64,000 nt of DNA from Ureibacillus sp. FSL W7-1570 (GCF_038593265.1 NZ_CP151979.1:1550001-1614000); one strand, 5' to 3'. Counted from the first letter of the stretch, positions 1 through 10,302 are shown. A program made the numbers and translations. The notes: a model not told the origin generated them from the sequence alone.

Positions 1-454
1 CGCCCCATTTATCTCTGTAAATCGGACTCAGAACCGTCTCTTTTTCTTCAAAGGATGTTTTTTGATCCCCCGTAAACGGAGACTCAACCATAAAATCGTC
101 ACTGTCATTTAAAGCGACAATGACATCCTTTCCATTTTTTCTGGACAATACATATACATATTCGATTCCCTTTTTCCCTTCAAAAAATGAATCTAATTTC
201 CGCTTCAGCTGCATCCCGTATTTTTCCGGGGATTCCATCGTATTCTTGATTAAATCCGGATCAATCGACTGTGCCAATAATTGCCCATTTTCTTTTAACC
301 GTTCATCAAATTGTGGAATCACATGTTCTTGAATAATGTAATCTGATACATATTTAACAAACCCGAAAAGAATCATTGAAAATATAAGAAACGGAAATAA
401 GAAACTGACAATTAATTGGGTTTTTATCGATTTCTTCCGAGTTATATTTCTCAT
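1..454 (-). CDS. Membrane sensor or chemoreceptor, N-terminal part (runs off window)
   Basis: Reading frame with ATG at 452-454 that runs off the left edge, about 151 codons visible. A short basic start is followed by one hydrophobic segment at about residues 14-36 (LIVSFLFPFLIFSMILFGF). A hydrophilic, probably extracytoplasmic stretch follows. This is the topology of methyl-accepting chemotaxis proteins and sensor kinases; the deciding C-terminal domains lie outside the window. The ATG is three bases past the TAA of the upstream ATP-grasp gene, and a GGGAGA-type ribosome binding site lies within that gene's end, so the two are probably translationally coupled. The first frame is clear; the class is inference. 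Confidence 0.6.
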   Translation of the reverse strand, partial: MRNITRKKSIKTQLIVSFLFPFLIFSMILFGFVKYVSDYIIQEHVIPQFDERLKENGQLLAQSIDPDLIKNTMESPEKYGMQLKRKLDSFFEGKKGIEYVYVLSRKNGKDVIVALNDSDDFMVESPFTGDQKTSFEEKETVLSPIYRDKWG

Positions 455-457
455 TCC

Positions 458-1630
458 TTATCTCTCCCTCGATTGCTCCATTTCCTTTAATGCAATAAAT
501 GGCCGTAAATCCATTTGCAGTAATTGAAAAAGCTCTTCCATTGTTTCGTTTTTGAAAAACACAACGGCAAACATTCTGTCATTGGTTGCTTGGATTTCTC
601 GGTATTCCAAAATCTGGTTGAATTGTTCTTTGAATGACTGATGATCAATGGATTTTATCAGATTTTGTGAAAGATCCATCGGAATTTCCGCACAGAAGAA
701 ACCGTACAAACTTTGGTCCATCTGGCGGAGCACCGCTTCCCAGTCCGGGCTGGTTCCTTGAAAATAATGTTTATACACATTGCAGCCATAAGCATGATAG
801 CCGAGATCCGTCGTTCCGGCCCCGGCAAATCTGAGCGGATTCATTTCAATCGGAATAATCGTTTGATTATGTTTTCTCACTTCAAAGTGAAGCGGAAAAT
901 TTTTTAACGGAACGATTTCTCTAAACTTATGCATAAAAGTCAACAGGTCATCATAGATTTCTTCGATCACTTGTTTGGACGTATAGTAGATTCGATCCGA
1001 CGTATCATATTCGTCTTTGAACACATGCTTAAAAATATTTAAAATCACAGGATTGCCATCTTGATCATAATAACTGTCAACAGCATATTCTTCTCCAAAT
1101 ACCCATTGTTCAATTAATATACTCTCTCCGTTAATCACTTCATTGTCATACATGTTTTTTATAAAAAGCATATCCACACTTAACTTATGTAAGGCTTCCC
1201 GCCATTCTTCCGCGCTTTTTACTTTATAGACTCCAACGCTTGAATATCCTTTGCTCGGCTTAATTACAACGGGAAAAGGGATTTCCTCCACCGGAATTTT
1301 ATAAAGCTCCTCCAGGTTTACCACCTTATAAAAATAATCAGGGTACATTTTAGTAAGGAGTTGACGGAACATTCCTTTATCTTTCAATTGTTTTGCCCAA
1401 CGATTTTGAACAATGTTTGGAGCATAAGATTCAAGCAATGCCAAGCAGCTTTCCGAATTTGTCAATAACTTTTGATGTTCATCGATGGTAGAGAAAAAAC
1501 CCTCAGCATCCATTATCTGTAGCGCATCCGGCATTTCCGGGCGGTTACTTTGTTTGAAAACTGGCACATCCAGTTCTTGCAACGATTTGACCAGAATAGG
1601 AGAAATGATTTGATCGTCAAGGAGAATCAT
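458..1630 (-). CDS. ATP-grasp domain enzyme of unknown substrate
   Basis: A 390-residue protein with the ATP-grasp core. The nucleotide lysine and flexible glycine/serine loop are at about 118-134 (FPVVIKPSKGYSSVGVY). The second strand with acidic ATP contacts is near 173-182 (IEQWVFGEEY), and the metal-binding Glu/Asn pair is at 262-264 (EMNP). The family makes carboxylate-amine or carboxylate-thiol bonds through an acylphosphate; similar stand-alone proteins resemble the carbamoyl-phosphate synthase large-subunit domain. The substrate cannot be read from sequence. A strong AGGAAGGTG site lies upstream of the ATG at 1630. The gene is followed three bases later by the start of a membrane sensor. 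A gene-poor stretch precedes it. Confidence 0.75.
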   Translation of the reverse strand: MILLDDQIISPILVKSLQELDVPVFKQSNRPEMPDALQIMDAEGFFSTIDEHQKLLTNSESCLALLESYAPNIVQNRWAKQLKDKGMFRQLLTKMYPDYFYKVVNLEELYKIPVEEIPFPVVIKPSKGYSSVGVYKVKSAEEWREALHKLSVDMLFIKNMYDNEVINGESILIEQWVFGEEYAVDSYYDQDGNPVILNIFKHVFKDEYDTSDRIYYTSKQVIEEIYDDLLTFMHKFREIVPLKNFPLHFEVRKHNQTIIPIEMNPLRFAGAGTTDLGYHAYGCNVYKHYFQGTSPDWEAVLRQMDQSLYGFFCAEIPMDLSQNLIKSIDHQSFKEQFNQILEYREIQATNDRMFAVVFFKNETMEELFQLLQMDLRPFIALKEMEQSRER

Positions 1631-1640
1631 GTTGAATCAC

Positions 1641-2426
1641 CTTCCTAAAGTTGAGATTCTGCTTTTCCATAAAATTGAAATGTTTTAACGAAAAAATAAG
1701 ATAAAATGGACAGTCCGCTCTTTTACCTCTCGTTCCGTATACATTCAATATGGCATCTAATCAATCCAATTGCTGAACCACAGCTGTCGCTGGAATCAAA
1801 CGAAATAAGACCTACTACCGCTGATGAAAAGTCGCGACATTATTCTCGTTCTTTTTTTCGATGAATGGGCCCTTTATCTTATCGTCAAAATGATGAAGAA
1901 TTTTAGCATTTTAAATGTTTTTTCCTTTTTAGGTAATTTCCTTATTTATTGGAAAATAAAGAATATTGACTAATTAGTTTCCTTCATAAATTGTTGACTA
2001 TCCTGACCTACTGCCGTTTCTGTTTTTAGAAAATGGAAGATTTGCAAAATGAAATGGAAAGTGGAACTTGTAAAACCACTCAACTGCGAAGATCCGGAAA
2101 AGACACATGTATATCGTGCCTCCAGGATGCGAGCAAAGACGGATCATTGGGATGAACAAAGGGGAAATGGATGCAAAATCGGGGAATTAAAACCCTTGAA
2201 CTTGGATGGGGTTAAAATGGATGGATGAAATCAAAAAAACCTGAAATCAAAATATTTTCCCGACCCATCATTTTAGTTGCGATTGCCAAGGTGCACGTCC
2301 TCCGAACTGGGACTGACATGGGATTGCTTGGATTTCAAATACAAAAGGACAAAAAAAATCCCGGGACACGCAATGAAGTGACACTACTATGAAAATAACC
2401 GGGCAACATTTTTTCAGGTCCCCGAA
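1641..2426. other. Gene-poor intergenic stretch
   Basis: About 800 bases between the ATP-grasp gene and the tRNA terminator. I see no long coding frame on either strand. A 59-codon frame lies at 2049-2228 (listed separately). A word GACCTACTrCCG occurs twice, at about 1809 and 2005. No tRNA, riboswitch or mobile-element signature was recognised. It may be decayed sequence. Confidence 0.5.
2049..2228 (+). CDS. Hypothetical 59-residue protein
   Basis: ATG at 2049 to TGA at 2226, 59 codons. A weak GGAAGA site lies about 10 bases upstream. The product is charged, has two cysteines (positions about 13 and 43) and a weak internal repeat, VKPLNCED near the start and LKPLNLDG near the end. I recognise no family. 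It lies in an otherwise empty region and could equally be a gene remnant or chance. No promoter is obvious. Confidence 0.25.
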   Translation: MKWKVELVKPLNCEDPEKTHVYRASRMRAKTDHWDEQRGNGCKIGELKPLNLDGVKMDG

Positions 2427-2456
2427 AAAATGAAAAACGACTGCAAAAGCAGTCGT
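2427..2456 (-). terminator. Terminator of tRNA-Arg
   Basis: Perfect 8-bp stem ACGACTGC/GCAGTCGT with a 4-base loop at 2437-2456. On the minus strand it is followed by a T-rich run. It lies 25 bases beyond the 3' end of the tRNA. Confidence 0.85.
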
Positions 2457-2480
2457 ATCAAGGAATTTAATGTTTTGTAG

Positions 2481-2552
2481 CGCCCTCGGAGGGAATCGAA
2501 CCCCCAGTGCAAGAACCGGAATCTTGAGTGTTATCCATTACACCACGAGGGC
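2481..2552 (-). tRNA. tRNA-Arg (anticodon CCG)
   Basis: Full cloverleaf on the minus strand. The 7-bp acceptor stem is GCCCTCG (2546-2552) with CGAGGGC (2482-2488). The anticodon stem is CAAGA/TCTTG around loop TTCCGGT, which gives anticodon CCG, reading codon CGG. The T-loop is TTCGATT. The discriminator base is G and no CCA is encoded. Its position next to clpP matches the trnQ-Arg location of Bacillus subtilis. A strong terminator follows. Confidence 0.95.
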
Positions 2553-2772
2553 ATATTAATCAACAAAAATTGAACGTATTGCCATTATTTGCATAATTTT
2601 AATCATTTTTCATATAATAATACATATGCAACACAGTTTTATTATATGATTACTTACGACTCTAATATTATACACAGGACTGCCAAACAATTCAACCATT
2701 AAAACACGAAATAATTATTTATTGCAAAGGAAACTGGATATTTGTAAATTCCATGAATTGCTGTACTTAATA

Positions 2773-2803
2773 TTTGACCATTATTGACTATTATGTGTAT
2801 GAT
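2773..2803 (+). promoter_or_regulatory. clpP promoter with CtsR operator
   Basis: The tandem heptad TTTGACC-ATT-ATTGACT at 2773-2789 is, on the other strand, AGTCAAT-AAT-GGTCAAA. This matches the CtsR heptad repeat with one deviation. It overlaps a sigma-A-type promoter with TTGACC at 2774-2779, an 18-bp spacer and TATGAT at 2798-2803. CtsR repression of clpP is established in Firmicutes; its use here is inferred from the site. The rest of 2553-2772 shows nothing further. Confidence 0.85.
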
Positions 2804-2879
2804 AAACATACAAGCTGAAACTATTTCTGTTTCGGTACGTAGAAACATAATAACAATTATTGCTTAAGGAGGACATAAA

Positions 2880-3470
2880 ATGAATTTAGTTCCTACAGTC
2901 ATTGAACAAACAAGCCGTGGTGAGCGCGCTTATGACATCTATTCCCGCTTATTGAAAGACCGCATTATTTTACTTGGCAGCCCAATTGATGATAACGTTG
3001 CAAACTCTATTGTAGCACAATTATTGTTCTTAGCTGCGGAAGATCCTGATAAAGATATTTCATTGTACATCAACTCACCAGGTGGATCCATCACTGCAGG
3101 TATGGCCATCTACGACACAATGCAATACATTAAACCGGATGTACAAACAATCTGTATCGGTATGGCGGCATCGATGGGTGCTTTCCTCCTTTCAGCAGGC
3201 GCAAAAGGAAAACGTTATGCATTGCCAAACGCGGAAGTGATGATTCACCAACCACTAGGCGGTGCCCAAGGTCAAGCTACTGAAATTGAAATTGCTGCAA
3301 AACGCATTCTTTTCTTGCGTGACAAATTAAACAAATTGTTGGCTGATCATACTGGCCAACCAATCGAAAAAATCGCGCAAGATACAGACCGCGATAACTT
3401 CATGACCGCACAACAAGCCAAAGATTATGGTTTGATCGACCATATCATCTCTTCCAGCGAAGAAAAATAA
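2880..3470 (+). CDS. clpP: ATP-dependent Clp protease proteolytic subunit ClpP
   Basis: A 196-residue serine peptidase of the usual family length. The catalytic triad is in the standard positions: Ser98 in GMAASMGAF, His123 in MIHQPLGG and Asp172 in DTDRDNFM. The oxyanion-loop motif SPGGSI precedes it. ClpP forms a cytoplasmic tetradecamer that degrades proteins unfolded by ClpC, ClpX or ClpE. A strong AAGGAGG site lies just before the ATG. The gene is monocistronic, with a CtsR-type operator upstream and a perfect terminator directly after the stop, so heat and stress control is likely. Confidence 0.98.
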   Translation: MNLVPTVIEQTSRGERAYDIYSRLLKDRIILLGSPIDDNVANSIVAQLLFLAAEDPDKDISLYINSPGGSITAGMAIYDTMQYIKPDVQTICIGMAASMGAFLLSAGAKGKRYALPNAEVMIHQPLGGAQGQATEIEIAAKRILFLRDKLNKLLADHTGQPIEKIAQDTDRDNFMTAQQAKDYGLIDHIISSSEEK

Positions 3471-3476
3471 TTTTTG

Positions 3477-3516
3477 AAAAGAGGTATCATCCATTCGGGT
3501 GATACCTCTTTTTTAT
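3477..3516 (+). terminator. clpP terminator
   Basis: Stem AGAGGTATCA paired with TGATACCTCT around a short loop, followed by a run of T. It begins about ten bases after the clpP stop. The 150 bases from here to the next terminator contain no convincing gene. Confidence 0.9.
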
Positions 3517-3663
3517 ATTTTGGCAAATTCCATTGGCGGTTATGTACTCCATTCCAGAGGATTTTTGCTCAAGAATGGCGAATTCTTATACAGGATTAGC
3601 GGATATCCCGATCAGGCAATGGAGGATTTCCCGGCATGGATCCCTTCTAAAGCGCCGGAAAAT

Positions 3664-3707
3664 AAAAAAACTCACAATTCTCGAAAAAGTCTTCGAAAAA
3701 TTGCGAG
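3664..3707 (-). terminator. Terminator of the nudix-rapZ-yvcK-whiA-crh operon
   Basis: Minus-strand hairpin with arms CTCGCAATT and AATTGTGAG, followed by seven T. It lies 22 bases beyond the crh stop and faces the clpP terminator. Confidence 0.8.
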
Positions 3708-3728
3708 CGTTTTCAAATTATGAATAAA

Positions 3729-3986
3729 TTAATCTTCTTTTGAAATAAATGATGATAACCCTTCAATAGCCTCGTTTTCATCATTGCCCTCTGCAATCAG
3801 TGTTACCGATGTCCCTCTTGCAATAGCCAAGCTCATGATTCCCATGATGGATTTTGCATTCACTTTCTTCTCATCTTTTTGCAAAAAGACATCGGATTTA
3901 TAGCGGTTTGCCTCTTGAACAAATAATGCTGCTTGCCGAGCTTGCAAGCCGTTTTTCAACTTAACCTCCACTGTGGTTTCAACCAT
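3729..3986 (-). CDS. crh: Catabolite repression HPr-like protein Crh
   Basis: An 85-residue HPr fold. Position 15 is glutamine (NGLQARQA) where HPr has the phosphoryl-accepting histidine, and Ser46 is kept in AKSIMGIMSL. That pair of residues defines Crh: it cannot take phosphate from enzyme I, but it is phosphorylated on Ser46 by HprK and then acts as a CcpA co-repressor. Last gene of the operon after whiA, with an AAGGGTG site before the ATG. The kinase that would modify it, hprK, is at 20291-21229 in this window. Confidence 0.96.
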   Translation of the reverse strand: MVETTVEVKLKNGLQARQAALFVQEANRYKSDVFLQKDEKKVNAKSIMGIMSLAIARGTSVTLIAEGNDENEAIEGLSSFISKED

Positions 3987-4075
3987 TCTATTTCCACACC
4001 CTTTCTAAACCGTTCATCTCATTTTATATTTATCTTATCGAAATTATATGAAAAGAACAATGCGATTCTTTTGAA

Positions 4076-5023
4076 TTATTTTATCACTTTTTCGCCTCGG
4101 CGTAACTTTTCGGCAATTTCATCAATTTTTCTCAAGCGATGGTTGATTCCGGATTTGCTGACTGTCCCCGTTGAAATCATCTCACCCAATTCTTTCAACG
4201 TCACATCTTGATGTTCAATGCGGAGTCTTGCCACCTCCCGCAATTTTTCCGGCAGTTGGTCGATTCCGATGGTTTGATCGATAAATTTAATATTTTCCAC
4301 TTGTCTTAAGGCAGCGCCAATGGTTTTATTCAAATTGGCCGTTTCACAATTGACGATCCGGTTGACGCTGTTCCGCATATCGCGAAGAATCCGGACATCT
4401 TCAAATTTCAGCATCGCTTGGAAGGCGCCGGTCAAGCCAAGAAATTCGGAAATTTTCTCCGCTTCTTTCAAATAAGTGATATGCCCTTTTTTCCGTTCGA
4501 TGGTTTTGGCATTCAAGTTAAACTCATTCATCAAATGTGCCAATGCTTCACTGTGTTCTTTGTACATTGAATAGATTTCCAAATGATAGGAAGAGGTTTC
4601 AGGGTTATTGACAGATCCTCCCGCCAAAAAAGCGCCTCTCAAGTATGCCCTTTTTTGATTGCTTGTTTTTAATAAGGAGTTGGAAATTGAATGATTTAAC
4701 TGGAATTCTCCCTGCAATATGTCAAGATCGTTCAAAATCTCGCGCGCACCTTCACGAATGCGGCAAATGTAAACATTATTCTTTTTCAAGCGCATTTTTT
4801 TGCGGACCAAGAGTTCAACATTATATGGATAAAGTTTCTTGATAATCGTATAAATTCTTCTGGCAATGGCTGCATTCTCCGTTTGCACATCCAAGATCAG
4901 CTGTTTGCTTGAAAAGGATAATGTGCCATTCATTCGGATAATGGCAGAGACCTCAGCCTTTAAACATTGATCGTTTGCCTCAATTTGAGTCAATTCCTTC
5001 TTCGTTTCCGATGCAAATGACAT
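4076..5023 (-). CDS. whiA: WhiA family DNA-binding protein
   Basis: A 315-residue protein with the two-part WhiA architecture. An N-terminal and central LAGLIDADG-like homing-endonuclease fold contains [17 protein letters not shown] near 125-141 but lacks nuclease residues. A C-terminal helix-turn-helix carries [20 protein letters not shown]. In Bacillus, WhiA affects cell division and chromosome segregation; in actinomycetes it controls sporulation. It sits between yvcK and crh as in Bacillus subtilis (yvcL), with a strong GAGGGGGG site upstream. Its exact role in this organism is inference. Confidence 0.95.
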   Translation of the reverse strand: MSFASETKKELTQIEANDQCLKAEVSAIIRMNGTLSFSSKQLILDVQTENAAIARRIYTIIKKLYPYNVELLVRKKMRLKKNNVYICRIREGAREILNDLDILQGEFQLNHSISNSLLKTSNQKRAYLRGAFLAGGSVNNPETSSYHLEIYSMYKEHSEALAHLMNEFNLNAKTIERKKGHITYLKEAEKISEFLGLTGAFQAMLKFEDVRILRDMRNSVNRIVNCETANLNKTIGAALRQVENIKFIDQTIGIDQLPEKLREVARLRIEHQDVTLKELGEMISTGTVSKSGINHRLRKIDEIAEKLRRGEKVIK

Positions 5024-5059
5024 TCAAGCCCCCCCTCTCATCCTTGACCATGCTTTTTT

Positions 5060-6004
5060 TCATGAATATTCGAGCAGCCATTCCGCAATGGCTTTTCCCT
5101 CATGCCGAACAGCACCATTTTTTATTGTGGCAATATTTTTTTTAATAATTTCTAACCCCAGTTTTTTTAATTCTTCTTCATTTACTCTGACCGGTTCTGC
5201 GTTTCGTTCTTTATAGTTTTCTTTAATGGGGGATGGCAAATCGTTGCTGTTGACTAATATGGCATCCAAAAAAGGTGTGCCGACATGGTCATAAATCGCT
5301 TTCACATGATCCGCCGCCTGAAACTGATTGGTTTCCCCTTGTTGAGTCATCAAGTTGCAAATATAAATTTTTCTTGCTTTGGATCGGACAATGGTTTCTC
5401 CGATTTCTTTCACCAATAAATTCGGAATGATACTCGTATAAAGACTTCCTGGACCGATCAATATGACATCCGCGCTGTTGATTGCATTGATTGCTTCAGG
5501 AAGGGGCTTCACATCTTCCGGTACTAAAAAAACGCGTTTAATCCGCTTGTTGGACAATGGGATTTTCGATTCACCCTGAATAATCCGGCCGTCCAACAAC
5601 TCTGCATGCAAATTGACTTTTGCATTTGCGGATGGAATGACCTTTCCATGCACATTTAATACTTTGCTCATCTCAATGATGGCACTAAAAAAATCACCGG
5701 TGATGTCGGTTAATGCGGTCAGCATCAAATTTCCCAAGGAATGTCCGCCCAAGTCCTGGGAATTTGAAAAGCGGTATTGAAACATTTGTTCCAGCAACGG
5801 CTCCGTATCAGATAAAGCGGCAATGACATTGCGGATATCCCCGGGAGGAGGAATGTCATAATCATCCCTGAGTCTCCCTGAAGATCCCCCATCATCGGTC
5901 ACCGTGACAATGGCGGTTATATGAAAGGGATAAAGTTTCAACCCCCGTAAAATGGTCGATAATCCGGTCCCTCCTCCGATGACTACAATATTCAGTTTTT
6001 CCAT
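5060..6004 (-). CDS. yvcK: Gluconeogenesis factor YvcK/GlmR
   Basis: A 314-residue member of the CofD-like YvcK family. The N-terminal phosphate loop VVIGGGTGLSTILRGL is followed by VTVTDDGGSSGRLR and by the IPPPGDIRNV signature. Later GPGSLYTSI and LMTQQGET complete the fold. The protein binds UDP-sugars (UDP-GlcNAc in Bacillus) and steers carbon to cell-wall precursors, so mutants fail on gluconeogenic carbon sources. It follows rapZ after 16 bases, with a GAGAGGAT site. Length and position match the Bacillus gene. Confidence 0.95.
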   Translation of the reverse strand: MEKLNIVVIGGGTGLSTILRGLKLYPFHITAIVTVTDDGGSSGRLRDDYDIPPPGDIRNVIAALSDTEPLLEQMFQYRFSNSQDLGGHSLGNLMLTALTDITGDFFSAIIEMSKVLNVHGKVIPSANAKVNLHAELLDGRIIQGESKIPLSNKRIKRVFLVPEDVKPLPEAINAINSADVILIGPGSLYTSIIPNLLVKEIGETIVRSKARKIYICNLMTQQGETNQFQAADHVKAIYDHVGTPFLDAILVNSNDLPSPIKENYKERNAEPVRVNEEELKKLGLEIIKKNIATIKNGAVRHEGKAIAEWLLEYS

Positions 6005-6020
6005 CCAAACAATCCTCTCT

Positions 6021-6902
6021 TTAAGAACGAATATCCCGGTGGGTTACTTCCGTATGATATTTCTTGCTAAAATATTTTCCAAAATATTCAGTTAATGTAA
6101 CCGAACGATGTTGGCCGCCTGTGCAGCCAAAGGCGATCACCAATTGCGGTTTCCCTTCTTTGATATATTGTGGAATGATGAAATCAAATAAGTCTTCCAA
6201 TTTCTTGATTAAAATTTTTGTTTCAGCCGTGTTATAAACATAATCGTAAACTTCCTGGTCCAATCCCGTTTTATTTCTCAATTCTTCAACATAATAAGGA
6301 TTATTTAAGAATCTTACATCAAAAACCAAGTCCGCATCAATAGGAATCCCGTTTTTATATCCAAAAGATACAACATTTATTGAAAATTTCGGACTGGACG
6401 AAAGGGAAAATTCTTCAGTAATACGTTCACGAAGCTCCCGCGGTTTCATTTTTGATGTATTGTAAATGTAACGGGCTCTGCCTTTTAATTCTGAGAGCAT
6501 TTCCCTTTCTTTTTTGATTCCTTCAAGAGGCAGCCCACCGGGAGCCAACGGATGTTGCCGTCTCGTTTCCTTATATCTTCGGACAAGCGTCTGATCGTCT
6601 GCATCCAAAAATAATACCCGCGTATTTACGCTTTTTTCTTTTTCCAACGCATCCAGGGCATCAATGAGGGAATTGAAGAATTCCCCGCCGCGCATGTCCA
6701 TGACTGCGGCAATTTTTGAAATTCTTTTTTTCGATTGTTTCATCAACGCCAAAAAAGTTGTCAACAATTTGGGTGGCAAGTTATCAATGCAATAATAGCC
6801 CATGTCTTCAAAGCTTTGCACTGCCACTGTTTTTCCGGCACCGGACATTCCTGTGATGATCACTAATTCATATTCATATTCTTTTCCATCTTTATCATCC
6901 AT
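6021..6902 (-). CDS. rapZ: RapZ/YvcJ family nucleotide-binding protein
   Basis: About 293 residues. The Walker A motif GMSGAGKT is at about 18-25. The C-terminal half carries the [10 protein letters not shown] motif of the phosphate-binding domain. In Escherichia coli RapZ directs decay of the GlmZ RNA; in Bacillus, YvcJ is a GTP/ATP-hydrolysing protein linked to competence. Start choice: an upstream ATG at 6911 is possible, but AAGGAG lies right against it. The ATG at 6902 has proper spacing and gives an 8-bp overlap with the end of the nudix gene, so it is preferred. Confidence 0.93.
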   Translation of the reverse strand: MDDKDGKEYEYELVIITGMSGAGKTVAVQSFEDMGYYCIDNLPPKLLTTFLALMKQSKKRISKIAAVMDMRGGEFFNSLIDALDALEKEKSVNTRVLFLDADDQTLVRRYKETRRQHPLAPGGLPLEGIKKEREMLSELKGRARYIYNTSKMKPRELRERITEEFSLSSSPKFSINVVSFGYKNGIPIDADLVFDVRFLNNPYYVEELRNKTGLDQEVYDYVYNTAETKILIKKLEDLFDFIIPQYIKEGKPQLVIAFGCTGGQHRSVTLTEYFGKYFSKKYHTEVTHRDIRS

Positions 6903-7386
6903 AAATTTCATCTCCTTCGATTAATTCCATCGAAGACTGATATTTTGCCTCTATCAATTCGTAATCTTTTGTATATACGCAAGTTCCGTACTGAATTCCT
7001 TTATTTAACGCACTAAACAACAGGATTTTCCGATCACCTTCCGCCATTGGAAGATGGTGAAGGTCTTCGATTGGGCGCCATTCCAAAATGCCTTCCCTGT
7101 TTTCCTTGTCAGGAGTCCCTTCAACACCTGTTGCGACAAAGGTAAATAGCATCCATTCATCGATGACTTGGTCATCTTCTTTGATGACAATTGTATATAC
7201 CCCTTTTAAATGGGCATTTTTAGGAGTAACATTCGTCTCCTCTTGAAATTCCCTTACCGCCGCTTCTAATATGGATTCTCCGCTCTCCATTTTTCCTCCG
7301 GGAGCTACATACCATCCTCTTCTGGGTTTTTTCAGAAGAAGAACTTGTCCATCCTGTATTGCTAATAAGTTGGCAATTCTCTGCAT
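6895..7386 (-). CDS. Nudix hydrolase (YvcI-like)
   Basis: A 163-residue hydrolase with a complete nudix box at about 31-53: GKMESGE, then REFQEE and a hydrophobic close, where the glutamates bind the metal. [11 protein letters not shown] precedes it. The family cleaves nucleoside diphosphates linked to a further group; the substrate is unknown. I prefer ATG at 7386, six bases after GGGGTG, over a GTG at 7395 that would add three residues and overlap that site. First gene of the operon, with a promoter just upstream. Its stop overlaps the rapZ start. Confidence 0.9.
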   Translation of the reverse strand: MQRIANLLAIQDGQVLLLKKPRRGWYVAPGGKMESGESILEAAVREFQEETNVTPKNAHLKGVYTIVIKEDDQVIDEWMLFTFVATGVEGTPDKENREGILEWRPIEDLHHLPMAEGDRKILLFSALNKGIQYGTCVYTKDYELIEAKYQSSMELIEGDEIYG

Positions 7387-7421
7387 AATCCACACCCCAA
7401 ATCTTTGTTACTCCTACTTTT

Positions 7422-7451
7422 ATTATACCGTGACTGTTCATTCCGTTACAA
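7422..7451 (-). promoter_or_regulatory. Promoter of the nudix-rapZ-yvcK-whiA-crh operon
   Basis: Minus-strand TTGTAA (7446-7451), an 18-bp spacer and a perfect TATAAT (7422-7427), about 36 bases before the nudix ATG. The -35 element is weak and the spacer is one base long. Confidence 0.6.
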
Positions 7452-7517
7452 AACAATACCTTAATAAACAATCTATAATTTAGAATTTATGATTAGAAGG
7501 CTTTTCGTAGAATCTTC

Positions 7518-7551
7518 AAAAAAAAAGTTGTTTCCAAAAATGGAAACAACT
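7518..7551 (-). terminator. trxB terminator
   Basis: Minus-strand hairpin with 11-bp arms AGTTGTTTCCA/TGGAAACAACT at 7526-7551 and nine T after it. It lies about 85 bases beyond the trxB stop. Confidence 0.9.
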
Positions 7552-7637
7552 AAAAACTAACTAAAGGGGGGTTAAATTCTATTTTTATTATACCCCATTT
7601 TTACGGTGGAAAAAGTTACAATAAAGTTAATTTCTCA

Positions 7638-8603
<966 letters not shown>

Positions 8604-8649
8604 CTACCTTTAATGTAGTGAAACCAAAATGAAACTTCAATTAATTTGC

Positions 8650-10185
8650 CTATTCTTCATTAAATGGTAAAAACTCCAATAATTGGTCTACATACTTTGT
8701 CAATGTGGAGACCGTTATGCCATATTTTTCTGCAAATTGTTTTTTTGTGATTTTCTTTGAACTGACCGTTGAATAATACATATATTCCACTGCGGCGGTC
8801 AGGGCTTTCACATTTTTGAATTCGTAACCGTTCAAGAACGCTTTCTCACTGAGTACGAACCACATTTGGAACAGGTGCTGGATTTCGAGAGTCAACGCTT
8901 CAACATTGTTGAAAAGTTCCTCTGCAACGGCGATCAGGCGGATAAAATTTTTTTCCACTTTATTGTTCATATTGAATTGATGATTCAATGCATAAGCTAA
9001 ACAAAGCTTTTCCAATCCGTTGTATTTGGATAAATCGATCAATTTCGGATGGGAGATGATCTCCTGTTTAAATGCCGATTTGCCTAGCAGGAAAAAGCCG
9101 AACATCCGGTGGGCGGAATAATTGCTGCTGATTTTCTTGATAATGTAGTCCCGATTTTGATCGAGTGTCGGAATTTCGGACAGTTCTTTTCTTTTGATGT
9201 GTCTCCACGGTTCCATGCCGTTTTTTGAAGGATCCAGCTGGGTCAGCATTTCCCAGGCTCTTTCCGCTTCTTTCACATGATTTGAGAAGTATGCGGCTTG
9301 ACTTAACCAAAAATAAAAACCGGGATCATTCGGCATCATCCGCTTTGACATGCTATGGAGCCATTTGTATGCCAAATCATATTCGCCAATCAGCGCCAAC
9401 GTGGCACCCAGTTTATATCGGCTGTCAAAATCGAAAGGATGCACCTTTTTCAACACGTCCACCAAATAATGAAGCGCCGGTTCATCTTTTTCGTAATAAG
9501 CGATGATCGTTAAATTGCATAGCGCGTGCAGATTTCCGACATTTTCCCGGAGGACATGATTCAGGATGGCTTTCGATTGTTCCAAATCCCCTACATAAAA
9601 ATAAGCGAGAGATAAATTGTTATAGGCTGGCCAAAGTTCCGGATATTGATCAACAAGATTTTCCAACACTTCAATCGCTTCATGGAATTGCTTTTCTTCT
9701 ATCAAGCGGCGGGCTTTTTCTTGCATAATGATTTGTTCAAATGAATCCTCTTCATCAAAATCGTCAATTTCATTTTGCTCGAAATGGACGTAATCGATGA
9801 TTTCTTTTGCTTCCCATGCGTAATATCCATCAGGCTCAAGTTCCAAATATTTTTCCGCATATTTTTTCGCATCATTCATCAAGCCCAAATAACCTGATAC
9901 TTCTGCCAAATAATAAACATGTTCCGGTTCGTCCGGTTCCATGCAATATGCGGTGTGTATTAATTCATAAGCCTTTTCAAAATTTTGAGCGTTCATTTCC
10001 AACAGCCCGTAATGCATTAACACATGCGCATCATCCGGGCTCAATTCCGCTGCTCTTTTCATATATTTGTACGCCCGATCCATTTGGTCCTTTTCCAAGG
10101 CTTTGATTGCTTTGTTGAAATAATATTCTCCATCTGGAATGAACGAAACGATGTTATTTTTCTCTTTTTGTTGTTTCTTTTCCAA
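8650..10185 (-). CDS. TPR-repeat protein (YvcD-like)
   Basis: About 511 residues, mostly tetratricopeptide-type helical repeats. Repeats are visible from residue 20 (YYFNKAIKALEKDQMDRAY) through about 330, for example AYNNLSLAYFYVGDLEQSKA. The C-terminal 60 residues end in a helix-turn-helix-like segment, KKQFAEKYGITVSTLTKYV. TPR arrays bind partner proteins; no partner is known. Start choice: TTG at 10185 lies six bases after TGGAGG, whereas the frame open to 10203 would start inside that site. It is co-oriented with trxB, 61 bases ahead of it, suggesting one transcript. Confidence 0.85.
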   Translation of the reverse strand: MEKKQQKEKNNIVSFIPDGEYYFNKAIKALEKDQMDRAYKYMKRAAELSPDDAHVLMHYGLLEMNAQNFEKAYELIHTAYCMEPDEPEHVYYLAEVSGYLGLMNDAKKYAEKYLELEPDGYYAWEAKEIIDYVHFEQNEIDDFDEEDSFEQIIMQEKARRLIEEKQFHEAIEVLENLVDQYPELWPAYNNLSLAYFYVGDLEQSKAILNHVLRENVGNLHALCNLTIIAYYEKDEPALHYLVDVLKKVHPFDFDSRYKLGATLALIGEYDLAYKWLHSMSKRMMPNDPGFYFWLSQAAYFSNHVKEAERAWEMLTQLDPSKNGMEPWRHIKRKELSEIPTLDQNRDYIIKKISSNYSAHRMFGFFLLGKSAFKQEIISHPKLIDLSKYNGLEKLCLAYALNHQFNMNNKVEKNFIRLIAVAEELFNNVEALTLEIQHLFQMWFVLSEKAFLNGYEFKNVKALTAAVEYMYYSTVSSKKITKKQFAEKYGITVSTLTKYVDQLLEFLPFNEE

Positions 10186-10208
10186 AATGAACCTCCAAGA
10201 CAATAAAT

Positions 10209-10233
10209 AAGGAACGTTTTAGAAACGTTCCTT
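10209..10233 (-). terminator. Probable terminator of the his operon
   Basis: Hairpin with 11-bp arms AAGGAACGTTT/AAACGTTCCTT, 70 bases beyond the hisIE stop. The following T run is interrupted (TTATTTATT), so termination may be imperfect and read into the TPR gene. Confidence 0.6.
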
Positions 10234-10302
10234 TTATTAATCCACTTTATTATATCACATTTCCAACAATCGTCATTTCAAATGCTTATTCGATTGTTGA
10301 AT

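Noticed and set aside
3499-3727. Two overlapping 64-74 codon frames after clpP
   Set aside because: They begin inside the clpP terminator or just after it, lack ribosome binding sites, and end in the opposite operon's terminator.
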